Below are positions 8,261 through 17,086 of a stretch of 64,000 nt of DNA, one piece after another. Below the pieces are notes generated by a model that saw nothing but the letters and a program-made list of their open reading frames with translations, did not search any database and had not been told where the DNA came from. The stretch covers positions 310,001 to 374,000 of the forward strand of contig NZ_JACVZE010000002.1 in the NCBI RefSeq assembly GCF_015461805.1, given 5' to 3'. Both the position numbers and the translations under genes were made by a program. Positions within the stretch are counted from its first letter, which is position 1, and the number at the start of each line of letters is the position of its first letter. This DNA comes from Pseudomonas pisciculturae (GTDB lineage Bacteria; Pseudomonadota; Gammaproteobacteria; Pseudomonadales; Pseudomonadaceae).

Positions 8261-8755
8261 ATGCGCTTTTCGCCTGGCCTGTTACTTGTGCTTCCCCTTC
8301 TGAGCCCCTTGGCTCATGCCGAATTGATCGACGATGTGAATGATCGCGGTGAACTGCGCATCGCCCTTGAGGCCAACACCCCGCCCTACAACTTCAAGGA
8401 GGGCGACAAACTCACCGGCTTCGAAGTGGAACTGGGTGAGCAACTGGCCCAGGAAATGGAGGTGCGGCCCTCGTTTATCACCACCGACGACGCCGACTTG
8501 CTGCCGGGGGTGGAAAGCGGCAAGTACGACGTGGCCATCAACCACATCGCTATGACTGCCGAGTTGCAGGATCGGTTCGATTTCAGTGCGGCGTATAACG
8601 AGAAGCCGCAATTAGCGATTCCGTTCCAGAAGGGTAACCCGGCGTTCAAGGCGAGCCTGGACAAGGCGCTGGAGCGGGTGAAGGCGGATGGGCGATTGAA
8701 GGCGCTGGCGCAGAAGTGGCTTGAAGGTGAAACACCGGTAGCCCAGGCACAGTAA
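8261..8755 (+). CDS. Miniature amino-acid-type periplasmic binding protein (SBP_bac_3, second lobe apparently missing)
   Basis: At 164 residues with a signal peptide ending AHA, it opens like an amino-acid ABC transporter binding protein (RGELRIALEANTPPYNFKEGDKLTGFEVELGEQLAQEM, GKYDVAINHIAMTAELQDRFDFSAAY). It then jumps almost at once to the C-terminal block normally found about 90-100 residues later (LAIPFQKGNPAFKASLDKALERVKADGRLKALAQKWL). Family members are about 250 residues, so most of lobe 2 and one hinge strand seem to be absent. The join is in frame and the rest is intact. No transporter genes are adjacent. I prefer the ATG at 8261; a GTG lies two codons earlier. Confidence 0.82.
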   Translation: MRFSPGLLLVLPLLSPLAHAELIDDVNDRGELRIALEANTPPYNFKEGDKLTGFEVELGEQLAQEMEVRPSFITTDDADLLPGVESGKYDVAINHIAMTAELQDRFDFSAAYNEKPQLAIPFQKGNPAFKASLDKALERVKADGRLKALAQKWLEGETPVAQAQ

Positions 8756-8762
8756 ATCCAAA

Positions 8763-8851
8763 TGTGGGAGGGGGCTTGCCCCCGATTGCGGTGTGTCAGT
8801 CACACATGTATTGACTGACACACTGCTATCGGGGGCAAGCCCCCTCCCACA
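8763..8851. repeat. REPIN, GGAGGGGGCTTGCCCCCGAT subtype
   Basis: Inverted REP pair directly after the mini binding-protein gene, at a convergent junction with the DUF523 gene. Confidence 0.9.
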
Positions 8852-8859
8852 TTTTTGAT

Positions 8860-9354
8860 TTATGTATGGCTTGGGAGTTGGGCCAGGGCGGCTGCCGCCT
8901 CAGGCAACTCCAGCTCACTGAACACCTGCACCCCATGGCGCTTTAAAAACGCAGCTGTCACCCCTTCACCCGTGACCTTTACGCCAGAGAACGTCCCGTC
9001 ATACGTCAGCAAATTCCCACACGACGGACTATTAGCCTTAAGCACAGCGATGCGAATACCGTGACGCTGCACCAACGCCAACGCCTGTTGCGCGCCATCC
9101 ATGAACGCCGCACTGAAATCTTCGCCCTCGGCCGTGAGCACCTGGGCCCGCCCTTCCCACACATCCACGCCCTGCCCGCCGGGAATCTCCGCAGGCGGGC
9201 GCGGCGTCGGCAAACCGCCGGAGACCTCCGGGCAGATCGCAACCACGCGCCCTTCGGCCTGCCACGCCGCCAATTGATCGAATGGCCCACTGGCGCCACC
9301 GTCGTAGCGTACCTTGTGGCCGAGCAAACAGCGGCTGATCAGGATCTTTTCCAT
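8860..9354 (-). CDS. DUF523-family protein
   Basis: The 164 residues match the DUF523 (YbbK-like) family: MEKILISRCLLGHKVRYDGG at the start, ICPEVSGGLPTPRPPAEI in the middle and LKANSPSCGNLLTYDGTFSG with a conserved cysteine. The paired cysteines (CLLG, ICPE, PSCG) suggest a metal or thiol site, but no function is established. It ends 8 bases from the REPIN. The upstream 2OG oxygenase gene stops 3 bases before its start, so the two are probably one transcript. Confidence 0.88.
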   Translation of the reverse strand: MEKILISRCLLGHKVRYDGGASGPFDQLAAWQAEGRVVAICPEVSGGLPTPRPPAEIPGGQGVDVWEGRAQVLTAEGEDFSAAFMDGAQQALALVQRHGIRIAVLKANSPSCGNLLTYDGTFSGVKVTGEGVTAAFLKRHGVQVFSELELPEAAAALAQLPSHT

Positions 9355-9356
9355 GG

Positions 9357-9989
9357 TTAAAAAGGCTCGTTGCCCCGCCGGCGAAACCAGCCGGTCAGGG
9401 ACAGGCGTTCGCGCGTAGCGGGCATGACTTCGTGGGGGACTTCCCCGGACAGGAACACCACCAGGCTACCGCCAGTGGGCACCACATCGTATTCGACGCC
9501 GCCCTTGAGGTACATGCGCAACTGCCCGCCGTGTTCGGGCAGCCAGGCGTCGTTCAAATAGATCACCGCCGAGACCATACGCCGGTCATCGTCGCGAAAT
9601 CGGTCCAGGTGCTTGAGGTAAAACGCCCCCGGCGGGTACATCGCGAAGTGGCTTTCGAAATCTTCCAGGCCCAGGAAGAGGCCGCGGTTCATGGCCAGGC
9701 GCAGGCTGTCCATCAATGCCATGTAGGTGTCGCAAACCGCTGCGTCGCCCGCTTCGAGCCACTGGATATGGTCACCGCGAATGCCCTCGCGAATCTCCTG
9801 GGCCGGGCCTCGCCCCACCGCTGCCGGAGCCAGCTCACCTTCGGCTGCACGTTTACGGCACTCAGCCGCCAGTTCCAGGGTCAGAGCCTGGGGCAGGAAG
9901 CCGTCTTGGCGCGACCAGCCCTTTTCGGCGAGGTCGTCGACAATACGTTGCAACAGCGGGTGTTCGAGGGGTATTTGCATGGCGCGCAT
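9357..9989 (-). CDS. 2OG-Fe(II) oxygenase (prolyl 4-hydroxylase-like)
   Basis: The 210-residue double-stranded beta-helix enzyme shows the iron-binding set His127-x-Asp129 (KHLDRF) and His186 (GEVPHEV), with Arg195 as the likely 2-oxoglutarate anchor (RERLSLTGWF). The block FYLKHLDRFRDDDRRMVSAVIYLN is typical of P4Hc-domain proteins. The target is unknown; bacterial relatives hydroxylate proteins such as EF-Tu or small molecules. Three in-frame ATGs lie close together (9998, 9989, 9980); I chose 9989 because an AGG lies 12 bases upstream. Coupled to the DUF523 gene. Confidence 0.82.
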   Translation of the reverse strand: MRAMQIPLEHPLLQRIVDDLAEKGWSRQDGFLPQALTLELAAECRKRAAEGELAPAAVGRGPAQEIREGIRGDHIQWLEAGDAAVCDTYMALMDSLRLAMNRGLFLGLEDFESHFAMYPPGAFYLKHLDRFRDDDRRMVSAVIYLNDAWLPEHGGQLRMYLKGGVEYDVVPTGGSLVVFLSGEVPHEVMPATRERLSLTGWFRRRGNEPF

Positions 9990-10121
9990 AGTATCCATAC
10001 GCCTGTAAATCCGACAGCGCCGTTGAGCGTCTGAACACACTTTAGTCAGGTGACCGATAGGACTTCTCGACAAATCCTACGCCCGACACGGACAATAGTG
10101 GCCGACTGACAGGAGTCCCTA

Positions 10122-10874
10122 ATGCGTCGTTTGTTTTTATCCTTGCTGATGTTCTGCGTTTTGCCCGCCTGGGCAGACGGCCATGACCAGTTGTACAAGG
10201 TCGCCGGCTGGGCCGAACAACGTGCGCATTTCAATGACGCCCTCAGCGCGGCCCAACTACGCTACCGCAATAGCCTGCCGCCAGCGGTGTACCAGGCGCT
10301 GGTGGACAACAGCAATAAACGCTTTGCTGCCCAGGCTGTGGACCAGCGGGCCGAGGCGCAATTGCGCAAGAACCTGGCGGACCCCAAGCCTGCCTTGGCG
10401 TTTTTCCAGTCGCCATTGGGTCGCAAGATCGTGGCCGCCGAGTTGCTGGCCACCCGCCGCGACCAGTTGGCAAAGAACGCCCAAGGCTTGCCCAAGATCG
10501 AAGCCGACGCCACCCGCAGCCTGATCATCGGTCACTTGGCTCAAGCGCTGCCTGCACGTGAAGCCGGTGCGGAAGTGAGCCTGGCGATTGCCGGCGTGGC
10601 GGCTGACAGCTTGAGCCAGATGATTCCCGGCCTGCTGGGCGGCGGGCAGGCGCAGGGCATGTTGAATGGGCAGCGCGAGCGGTTGATGCAGCAGATTGAT
10701 AAGGATCTGAACAACACCTTGTTGTATGTCTATCGGGATTTGTCTGACCCGGAGTTGGAAGAATTCGCGACGTTTGCTGAATCCGCTGAAGGCAAGACGT
10801 ATTACCAAGCGGCCCTTGCGGCCATTCGCGCAGGCCTCGCGGTCGGCCAGAGCACTTCAAGCCTGATGCAGTAA
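10122..10874 (+). CDS. DUF2059-domain secreted protein
   Basis: A 250-residue exported protein with a short signal peptide (MRRLFLSLLMFCVLPAWA). Its mature part is almost wholly helical, with alanine-, leucine- and glutamine-rich segments and a C-terminal DUF2059-like block (LYVYRDLSDPELEEFATFAESAEGKTYYQAALAAI). The family's function is not established. A TAGGAG-like site lies in the 8 bases before the start. It diverges from the 2OG oxygenase gene and is followed by a REPIN. Confidence 0.78.
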   Translation: MRRLFLSLLMFCVLPAWADGHDQLYKVAGWAEQRAHFNDALSAAQLRYRNSLPPAVYQALVDNSNKRFAAQAVDQRAEAQLRKNLADPKPALAFFQSPLGRKIVAAELLATRRDQLAKNAQGLPKIEADATRSLIIGHLAQALPAREAGAEVSLAIAGVAADSLSQMIPGLLGGGQAQGMLNGQRERLMQQIDKDLNNTLLYVYRDLSDPELEEFATFAESAEGKTYYQAALAAIRAGLAVGQSTSSLMQ

Positions 10875-10878
10875 AAAA

Positions 10879-10967
10879 TGTGGGAGGGGGCTTGCTCCCG
10901 ATTGCAGTGTGTCAGTCAGCACATCTGATACTGACACTCCGCTATCGGGAGCAAGCCCCCTCCCACA
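10879..10967. repeat. REPIN, GGAGGGGGCTTGCTCCCGAT subtype
   Basis: Inverted REP pair, both arms with the TTGCTCCC variant, at the convergent junction between the DUF2059 and alpha/beta hydrolase genes. Confidence 0.9.
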
Positions 10968-10979
10968 TTTTGGATTGGG

Positions 10980-11903
10980 TTACTTCAGGTGATCCGTGAG
11001 AAAGCTGAAGTACTGCTCACGAATCTCCGGAATCTCATTGGCCAAGTGATGCCTGCCCCGCTTGAGCATCAACACCTCAGGCTGATCGAACTTGCCCCGC
11101 AGCACCTGCAAGTTGTGCTGCCAGTCCACTGTCATATCCTCCTCCCCCTGCACGATCACTGGCCGCCGTGAGCTGCGCGGTGCCGCTTCGATGCGCTTGA
11201 TCCAGCGGGCCAGCGCGCCCACCCAGGCGGTGGGCAATTGGCGCGGCTGTAGCGGGTCGGCTTCCAGGAACGGGCGAAACGCAGGGTCGTTGGTGTTATC
11301 ACTGAACCGCCGCGCAATGCCTTTGACGAACGGGCGCAGCAGGTAATAGCTGACCTGGGACCAGCCCCACGCCCGCGGCCGCACCAACGGCGACAACAGG
11401 AACACCTTGCCCTGGGCCGGGCTGTCGGCGCCAGGGCTGAGCAGATGATCTACCACCACTGCGCCGCCGGTGCTTTGCCCGAACAGGTGCCAGGGCTGGG
11501 GCAATTGCAGCGTCGAGGCCTCGGCGAACAGCGCCTTCACCACGTGCTGGTACACCGCAAAATCATCGATGCTGGCACGTGCGCCGCTGGATAACCCATG
11601 GCCCGGCAGATCGCAGGCGATCACCACAAAACCCTGGCCCAGTGCCCACTCCACCACATGGCGGTACAACCCCATGTGGTCGTAGAAGCCATGGAACATA
11701 AACATCGTCGCCACCGGCGTGGCTGGCCACCAGACCTGCGCCACCACCTCAAACCCCTCCACCTCGAAGCGCCCCAGGCGACTCACCGCCTGGTCCAGCC
11801 CGTAAAAGCGCTGATACACCCGCGCCTCGGCTGAAAGCGGTTGCGCATCCACTAAGGGCCGCAAACTCTCGCGCAGGTGATCGGGGTCAAAGGTGACGGG
11901 CAT
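10980..11903 (-). CDS. Alpha/beta hydrolase, monoacylglycerol lipase/S33-like
   Basis: The 307-residue protein shows the oxyanion HG motif (FMFHGFYDHMGLY, near 70), a nucleophile elbow GQSTGG with Ser144, a late Asp in GEEDMTVDW and a C-terminal catalytic His in GRHHLANE. No signal peptide is seen. The fold and spacing resemble lysophospholipase or monoglyceride lipase (Hydrolase_4), but the substrate is unknown. I use the ATG at 11903 (MPVTFDPDHL) because GGAAG sits 7 bases upstream; the open frame reaches 11969 without a ribosome site. Confidence 0.85.
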   Translation of the reverse strand: MPVTFDPDHLRESLRPLVDAQPLSAEARVYQRFYGLDQAVSRLGRFEVEGFEVVAQVWWPATPVATMFMFHGFYDHMGLYRHVVEWALGQGFVVIACDLPGHGLSSGARASIDDFAVYQHVVKALFAEASTLQLPQPWHLFGQSTGGAVVVDHLLSPGADSPAQGKVFLLSPLVRPRAWGWSQVSYYLLRPFVKGIARRFSDNTNDPAFRPFLEADPLQPRQLPTAWVGALARWIKRIEAAPRSSRRPVIVQGEEDMTVDWQHNLQVLRGKFDQPEVLMLKRGRHHLANEIPEIREQYFSFLTDHLK

Positions 11904-12002
11904 AAAGGCTTCCAGACTTACGGTGAAGATGAATATCGAGCTGCGATATTCATCTGTCAGGACAAGCATGGCAAGCTACGCGACCTTCGAGGATTGATCT
12001 GA

Positions 12003-12578
12003 ATGCGACAGCCCTTCCGTTCTGCCCTGTTCGCCAGCCTGATCCTGGTCATCTGCGCGGGCGTGTTGTGGGCGGCGTATGACTGGTTCCAGGGCCGCTA
12101 CCTGCGGGCCTTCAGCGAACACACCGCGGTGTTTTCCGGCGACCCCTTGAGGTTGCCTGCCGACCTGGCCGGCCCCGGGCCGATCCGCCTGGTGCACTTC
12201 TGGGACCCGGCCTGCCCGTGCAATGTCGGTAACCAACAGCACCTGGGTGAGTTGGTCGAGCACTACGCGCCCCAGGGCGTTGAGTTCTACGCCCTGCAAA
12301 AACCCGGCAGCCACGGTCAGTTACCCGATAACCTGCGCAAAATGAAAACCCTCACCGCCCTGCCCGGCGCCGACCAAATACCGGCGAGCCCGGCCGTAGG
12401 CATCTGGGACCGCTCGGGCAAGCTCGCGTATTTCGGGCCGTACAGCGAAGGGCTGACGTGCAACTCCAGTAACAGTTTTATCGAGCCCATTCTCAAGGCG
12501 CTTGAAGACGGGCGCGATGTACAGGCCACCCACACCCTGGCGGTAGGCTGCTATTGTTCGTGGCCAACCGGCTCATAG
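12003..12578 (+). CDS. Membrane-anchored thioredoxin-like protein (DUF6436 type)
   Basis: This 191-residue protein has an uncleaved N-terminal anchor (about 8-26) and a periplasmic thioredoxin-like domain. A CPC motif (Cys71-Pro-Cys73 in FWDPACPCN) stands where thioredoxins have CxxC. A cis-Pro-like segment (ASPAVGIWD, near 130) and further cysteines at 154, 184 and 186 (GCYC) follow. The fold suggests a redox role or metal binding, but no substrate is known. The stop is 22 bases before the acylase start, so the two are probably one transcript. Its own start at 12003 follows the divergent hydrolase gene. Confidence 0.75.
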   Translation: MRQPFRSALFASLILVICAGVLWAAYDWFQGRYLRAFSEHTAVFSGDPLRLPADLAGPGPIRLVHFWDPACPCNVGNQQHLGELVEHYAPQGVEFYALQKPGSHGQLPDNLRKMKTLTALPGADQIPASPAVGIWDRSGKLAYFGPYSEGLTCNSSNSFIEPILKALEDGRDVQATHTLAVGCYCSWPTGS

Positions 12579-12600
12579 CCCACTCTGCCAAGGAAACTTC

Positions 12601-14955
12601 ATGAAGCGCGTCTTGCAGGTTCTCGCGGCTCTGGTGGTACTGCTCGCCCTCGGCGCAGGCTGGTACGTCTACAGCAAGCAACCGACCCGCCAGGGCACGG
12701 TGACGCTGGCCAACCTGCAAGGCTCGGTCACGGTGCGCTACGACGACCGTGGCGTGCCGCACATTCGCGCCGAGAACGAGACCGACCTGTATCGCGCCCT
12801 AGGCTTTGTGCATGCCCAGGACCGACTGTTCCAGATGGAGATCATGCGTCGCCTGGCCCGTGGTGAGCTGGCCGAGGTGCTGGGCCCCAAGGTGCTGGAG
12901 ACCGATAAGCTGTTCCGCAGCTTGCGCATCCGTGACCGTGCCGCCACGTACGTCGCGCAACTGGGCCATGAGTCGCCGCACTGGAAGGCCCTGCAAGCCT
13001 ATCTGGACGGCATCAACCAATATCAGGACAGCCACGCCAGCCCCATGGAGTTCGACGTACTGGGCATCCCCAAGCGACCGTTTACCGCTGAGGACACCAT
13101 CAGCGTCGCCGGGTACATGGCCTACAGCTTTGCCGCCGCGTTTCGTACCGAGCCGTTGCTGACTTACGTACGCGACCAACTGGGCAGCGATTACCTGAAA
13201 GTCTTCGACCTCGACTGGCAGCCCAAGGGCGCCCTCAACCTGGCCGCCAGCGATTGGCAGACCCTCGGCGCCATCGCGGCCCTAAGCGAGCAGGCCCTGG
13301 CCGAAAATGGCTTGCCGCAGTTCGAAGGCAGCAACGCCTGGGCCATCAGCGGCAGCCGTACCCAGAGCGGCAAGCCGTTGCTGGCGGGCGACCCGCATAT
13401 CCGCTTCTCGGTGCCGTCGGTGTGGTACGAGGCGCAGCTGTCGGCGCCGGGCTTTGAGCTGTATGGCTATCACAACGCGCTGGTGCCGGTGGCATTCCTG
13501 GGCCACAACCTGGATTTCGGCTGGAGCCTGACCATGTTCCAGAACGATGACCTCGACCTGATCGCCGAGAAGGTCAACCCAGACAACCCCAACCAGGTCT
13601 GGTACCACGACCAATGGGTCGACATGACCAGCACCGAGCAACAGATCAAGGTCAAGGGCCAGGCGCCGGTCAGCCTCACCCTGCGCCAATCGCCCAACGG
13701 CCCGATTATCAATGACATACTCGGCGAGAACGCAGGCAAGACGCCGATTGCGATGTGGTGGGCGTTCCTCGATACGCAGAACCCGATCCTCGAAGGCTTC
13801 TACCAGCTCAACCGTGCCGATACCCTGGCCAAAGCCCGTGCAGCGGCGGCCAAGGTGTCGGCGCCAGGCTTGAACATTGTGTGGGCCAACGCCAAGGGTG
13901 ATATCGGCTGGTGGGCGGCGGCGCAGTTGCCGATCCGCCCGGCCGGGGTCAACGCCGGGTTTATCCTTGATGGCAGCACTGCCCAGGCCGATAAATTGGG
14001 GTTTTACCCGTTCAGCGCCAACCCTCAGGAAGAGAACCCGGCGCGTGGCTACGTGGTGTCGGCCAACGCCCAGCCTGTATCGCCCACTGGCATGGAGATC
14101 CCCGGTTATTACAACCTCGCCGACCGTGGCCAGCAGTTGAATACCCAGTTGAGCGACAAGAGCGTGAAGTGGAACGTGAACAACAGCCAGGCCTTGCAGC
14201 TCGGCACCACCACCGCGTTCGGCCCGCGCCTGCTGGCACCGCTGTTGCCGGTGCTGCGTGAGGTGGTCAAGGACCCGGCGCAGCTCAAACTGGTGGAGCA
14301 ATTGGCCGCCTGGAAAGGCGACTACCCGCTGGGATCCACCAGTGCCACGCTGTTCAACCAGTTCCTGTTCAACCTCACCGATGCAGCGTTCCGCCCCAAA
14401 CTGGGCGACGGCATGTTCAAGACCCTGCTCAGCACCCGCGTGATCGACGCCGCCCTGCCACGCCTGGCCGCCACACCGGATTCGCCCTGGTGGGCTGGCA
14501 AGCGCAGCGAAATCGTCAAGCTTGCGTGGGACAACAGCCTCGCGCACCTCAAGGCCACGTTCGGCGAAGACCCAAGCCAATGGCAATGGGGCAACGCACA
14601 CACCCTGACCCACGGCCACCCGCTGGGCATGCAAAAGCCGTTGGACAAGGTGTTCAACGTCGGCCCGTTCCCGGCACCGGGCAGCCATGAAGTACCGAAT
14701 AACCAGTCCGCCATGATCGGCCCGGCGCCGTGGCCGGTGACTTATGGGCCGTCGACCCGACGCTTGATCGACTTTGCCGATGCGGCCCATGCGCTGACCA
14801 TCAACCCGGTGGGGCAAAGCGGGGTGCCGTTTGATCGGCACTATGGGGACCAGGCAGAGACGTATATCGAGGGTGGGTATGAGCAGGCGCACTTCAGTGA
14901 TGAGGAAGTGACGGCGAATACGCGGGGCACCCTGAAGCTGCTGCCAGCCCGATAA
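12601..14955 (+). CDS. hacB: Penicillin acylase-family protein, HacB-type acyl-homoserine lactone acylase
   Basis: Self-processing Ntn-hydrolase of 784 residues. It has an N-terminal signal/anchor (8-24), then an alpha chain with GVPHIRAENETDLYRALGFVHAQDRLFQME. The autoproteolysis site is in FEGSNAWAISG, where Ser244 would become the N-terminal nucleophile of the beta chain. The beta chain shows LAGDPHIRFSVPSVWYE and a C-terminal NPVGQSGVPFDRHYGDQ block. PA0305 (HacB) of P. aeruginosa, which degrades long-chain AHL signals, lies in the same place beside the spuE-H genes. Symbol by synteny and family; activity on AHL is inferred, since relatives also cleave penicillins and other amides. Confidence 0.82.
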   Translation: MKRVLQVLAALVVLLALGAGWYVYSKQPTRQGTVTLANLQGSVTVRYDDRGVPHIRAENETDLYRALGFVHAQDRLFQMEIMRRLARGELAEVLGPKVLETDKLFRSLRIRDRAATYVAQLGHESPHWKALQAYLDGINQYQDSHASPMEFDVLGIPKRPFTAEDTISVAGYMAYSFAAAFRTEPLLTYVRDQLGSDYLKVFDLDWQPKGALNLAASDWQTLGAIAALSEQALAENGLPQFEGSNAWAISGSRTQSGKPLLAGDPHIRFSVPSVWYEAQLSAPGFELYGYHNALVPVAFLGHNLDFGWSLTMFQNDDLDLIAEKVNPDNPNQVWYHDQWVDMTSTEQQIKVKGQAPVSLTLRQSPNGPIINDILGENAGKTPIAMWWAFLDTQNPILEGFYQLNRADTLAKARAAAAKVSAPGLNIVWANAKGDIGWWAAAQLPIRPAGVNAGFILDGSTAQADKLGFYPFSANPQEENPARGYVVSANAQPVSPTGMEIPGYYNLADRGQQLNTQLSDKSVKWNVNNSQALQLGTTTAFGPRLLAPLLPVLREVVKDPAQLKLVEQLAAWKGDYPLGSTSATLFNQFLFNLTDAAFRPKLGDGMFKTLLSTRVIDAALPRLAATPDSPWWAGKRSEIVKLAWDNSLAHLKATFGEDPSQWQWGNAHTLTHGHPLGMQKPLDKVFNVGPFPAPGSHEVPNNQSAMIGPAPWPVTYGPSTRRLIDFADAAHALTINPVGQSGVPFDRHYGDQAETYIEGGYEQAHFSDEEVTANTRGTLKLLPAR

Positions 14956-14975
14956 TCATCTGCAAACCCAATCAG

Positions 14976-15064
14976 TGTGGGAGCTGGCTTGCCTGCGATA
15001 GCGGTGTATCAGTGACTGATTTGTTTACTGATACACCGCTATCGCAGGCAAGCCAGCTCCCACA
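14976..15064. repeat. REPIN, GGAGCTGGCTTGCCTGCGAT subtype
   Basis: Inverted REP pair with a long symmetric inner region (GTATCAG...CTGATACACCGCTATCG), at the convergent junction between hacB and the GlxA-type regulator. Confidence 0.92.
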
Positions 15065-15082
15065 TTTGATTTGTGTACACAG

Positions 15083-16048
15083 TCAGATAGGGGCAGCGAA
15101 GTTGAGTCGAAACTGCTGCGGCGTCACACCCAGCCTACGGTTGAACACACTGCGCATGTGCTGTGCGTCGCGAAAGCCGCACTGATAGGCCACGGTCTTG
15201 AGTGGGACGGGGCTGCTTTCGAGCATCACCCGCGCAGCGTCTACCCGCGCTCGCTCGACGAATTCAGCCGGGGTGATGCGCGCCTCACGGGCAAACACCC
15301 GCGAGAAGTTGCGCGCACTCATATTGGCCGCCTTGGCCAGGTCGGCAATGGTCAAATCCCCCGTCAGGTTCGCCAACACGTACAACTGCACCAGTGCCAC
15401 CGCCGAGGTGGTTTCGGCGTGAGGCGTGAGAAACGGGCTGAACTGCGACTGCCCACCCGAACGCTGGGTAAACACCACCAGACGCTTGGCCACGCTCAGC
15501 GCCACTTCCGGGCCGTGGTCCTGGGCCAACAGGTACAGCGACAGGTCGATGCCCGCCGTCACCCCGGCCGAGGTGTAGAGGTTGCCGTCCTGCACATAGA
15601 GGCGGTCGGCCTCGACCTGGGCCGTAGGGCACAGGCGTGCCAGGTCGGCGGCGTCGTTCCAGTGGGTGGTGACGGTTTTGCCATCCAGCAACCCGGCGCG
15701 GGCGAGCATGAAGGCGCCGTTGCAGATTGAGCCGAAGCGCTGGGCTCTTTGGGTTGCGCCGCGTAGCCAGTCATCGAATTGAGCGCCGAAATCTTCGAAA
15801 GGCAACTGCGGGCCGCCAGCGACCAATAGCAGGTCGTAGGCTTGCAGGGCTTCGCTGTAATGCCGATGGGCCTGCAATGACAGGCCGTTGGAGGCAGCCA
15901 TGTTGCCGTGCACCAGACCCAGCACTTCAAGTTGGTAGTGGTCTTCACGCGCCAGAAACCGATTGGCCTCGCAGAACACATCTAGGGGGCCGGTCACGTC
16001 CAGCGACTGGACACCGGGGAAGATCAGGATCGCGACGGTTTTGCCCAT
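15083..16048 (-). CDS. GlxA-family transcriptional regulator (DJ-1/PfpI + AraC)
   Basis: This 321-residue regulator has an N-terminal DJ-1/PfpI-like domain (VAILIFPGVQSLDVTGPLDVF at the start, LVAGGPQL near 75, GSICNGAFMLARAGLLDGK near 105) and a C-terminal AraC HTH pair (TIADLAKAANMSARNFSRVF, VAYQCGFRDAQHMRSVFNRRLG). Relatives such as ArgR, GbdR and CdhR sense amino-acid or amine metabolites in Pseudomonas. The ligand here is unknown; possible targets are the divergent HD-domain gene or the nearby polyamine genes. I prefer the ATG at 16048; a GTG four codons earlier is possible. Confidence 0.88.
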   Translation of the reverse strand: MGKTVAILIFPGVQSLDVTGPLDVFCEANRFLAREDHYQLEVLGLVHGNMAASNGLSLQAHRHYSEALQAYDLLLVAGGPQLPFEDFGAQFDDWLRGATQRAQRFGSICNGAFMLARAGLLDGKTVTTHWNDAADLARLCPTAQVEADRLYVQDGNLYTSAGVTAGIDLSLYLLAQDHGPEVALSVAKRLVVFTQRSGGQSQFSPFLTPHAETTSAVALVQLYVLANLTGDLTIADLAKAANMSARNFSRVFAREARITPAEFVERARVDAARVMLESSPVPLKTVAYQCGFRDAQHMRSVFNRRLGVTPQQFRLNFAAPI

Positions 16049-16089
16049 GCTCACAGACACCTATGTCTTACTGAATAAATACAGAACCT

Positions 16090-16191
16090 TGTGGGAGCTG
16101 GCTTGTCGGGTCGCCGTATCGCTGCGATGCAGACACCTCGGTCTGTCAGGTATACCGAGGTGATGCTATCGCAGGCAAGCCAGCTCCCACA
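16090..16191. repeat. REP pair with a longer, diverged spacer, GGAGCTGGCTTG subtype
   Basis: Outer arms TGTGGGAGCTGGCTTG and its complement are intact, but the left arm is followed by TCGGGTCGCCGTATCGCTGCGATG instead of the direct CCTGCGAT. The left unit therefore carries an insertion. It lies in the divergent gap between the GlxA-type regulator and the HD-domain gene. Confidence 0.8.
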
Positions 16192-16311
16192 TTTGACCGA
16201 GTACACCCTTGGCGCGATGTACAACCACATTGGCCGGGATCGCGCCCTCGCCGCGATAGCCCCTGCACAGGCACGCGACCAGACTGGGATCTTTCCAGAG
16301 GAGCACCCACC

Positions 16312-16953
16312 ATGACCACCACCATCGCCGGCATCCCGATCCCCGACAGCGCCCTGGCCAAGGCCACCACCGAATACATCCGCGACGTCGAATCCGACCT
16401 GCTCTACCACCACTCCCGCCGGGTTTTCCTGTTCGGCGCGTTGAGCGGTGAGCGCAAGCAACTGGCCTATAACCCGGAGCTGCTGTACGTCGGCGCAATG
16501 TTCCATGACCTGGGCCTGGTAGCCGGTCATCGCAGTGACAACGAACGTTTCGAAGTGGACGGCGCCAACGCGGCGGCGGCCTTCCTCAAGCCTTACGGGC
16601 TGAGCGATGACGATATCGAACAGGTGTGGCTGTCCATCGCCCTGCACACCACGCCGGGCGTGCCCCAGCATCTGCGCCCGACCGTTGCTTTGGTTACCGC
16701 AGGCGTTGAGATGGACGTGCTGGGCATGGACTACGCGGCGTTTTCCAGCGTGCAGCGCGAAGCGGTGGTGCATGCGCATCCACGGGGTGAAGGGTTCAAG
16801 GAATGCATCATCTGCGCATTTGCCGACGGCTTGCGCCATCGCCCGCAGACCACGTTTGGGAATGTGAAGACCGATGTGCTGGTGGATCAGGAGCCGGGGT
16901 TCAGGCCGATGAATTTTGTGGAGGTCATCCGCAAGTCGCCCTGGACCGCGTAG
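16312..16953 (+). CDS. HD-domain phosphohydrolase
   Basis: The 213-residue HD-superfamily metalloprotein has His33/34 (LLYHHSRRV) as first metal ligand and the His65-Asp66 pair (GAMFHDLGLV). The segments LVAGHRSDNERFEVDGANAAAAFL and VWLSIALHTTPGVPQHLRP resemble cyanamide hydratase-type HD proteins, so hydration of a small nitrile-like compound is one possibility. The substrate cannot be decided from sequence. A GAGGAG site lies 6-11 bases before the start. It diverges from the GlxA-type regulator, which may control it. Confidence 0.82.
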   Translation: MTTTIAGIPIPDSALAKATTEYIRDVESDLLYHHSRRVFLFGALSGERKQLAYNPELLYVGAMFHDLGLVAGHRSDNERFEVDGANAAAAFLKPYGLSDDDIEQVWLSIALHTTPGVPQHLRPTVALVTAGVEMDVLGMDYAAFSSVQREAVVHAHPRGEGFKECIICAFADGLRHRPQTTFGNVKTDVLVDQEPGFRPMNFVEVIRKSPWTA

Positions 16954-16977
16954 TTTTGGACTTGAAATGCAATCCAA

Positions 16978-17066
16978 TGTGGGAGGGGGCTTGCCCCCGA
17001 TAGCGGTGTATCAGTGTCAGGTGTACTGACTGACACACTGCTATCGGGGGCAAGCCCCCTCCCACA
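16978..17066. repeat. REPIN, GGAGGGGGCTTGCCCCCGAT subtype
   Basis: Inverted REP pair between the convergent HD-domain gene and spuH. Confidence 0.9.
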
Positions 17067-17086
17067 TTTGGACCCAGTTCCGGCCT

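Noticed and set aside
13282..14892. 536-codon open frame on the minus strand
   Set aside because: Antisense to the HacB-type acylase, which has clear motifs and signal; no domains in the antisense reading.
16090..16191. Insertion sequence end in the extended REP
   Set aside because: The insert of about two dozen bases has no terminal repeats or target duplication and no transposase; it looks like a diverged REP arm.
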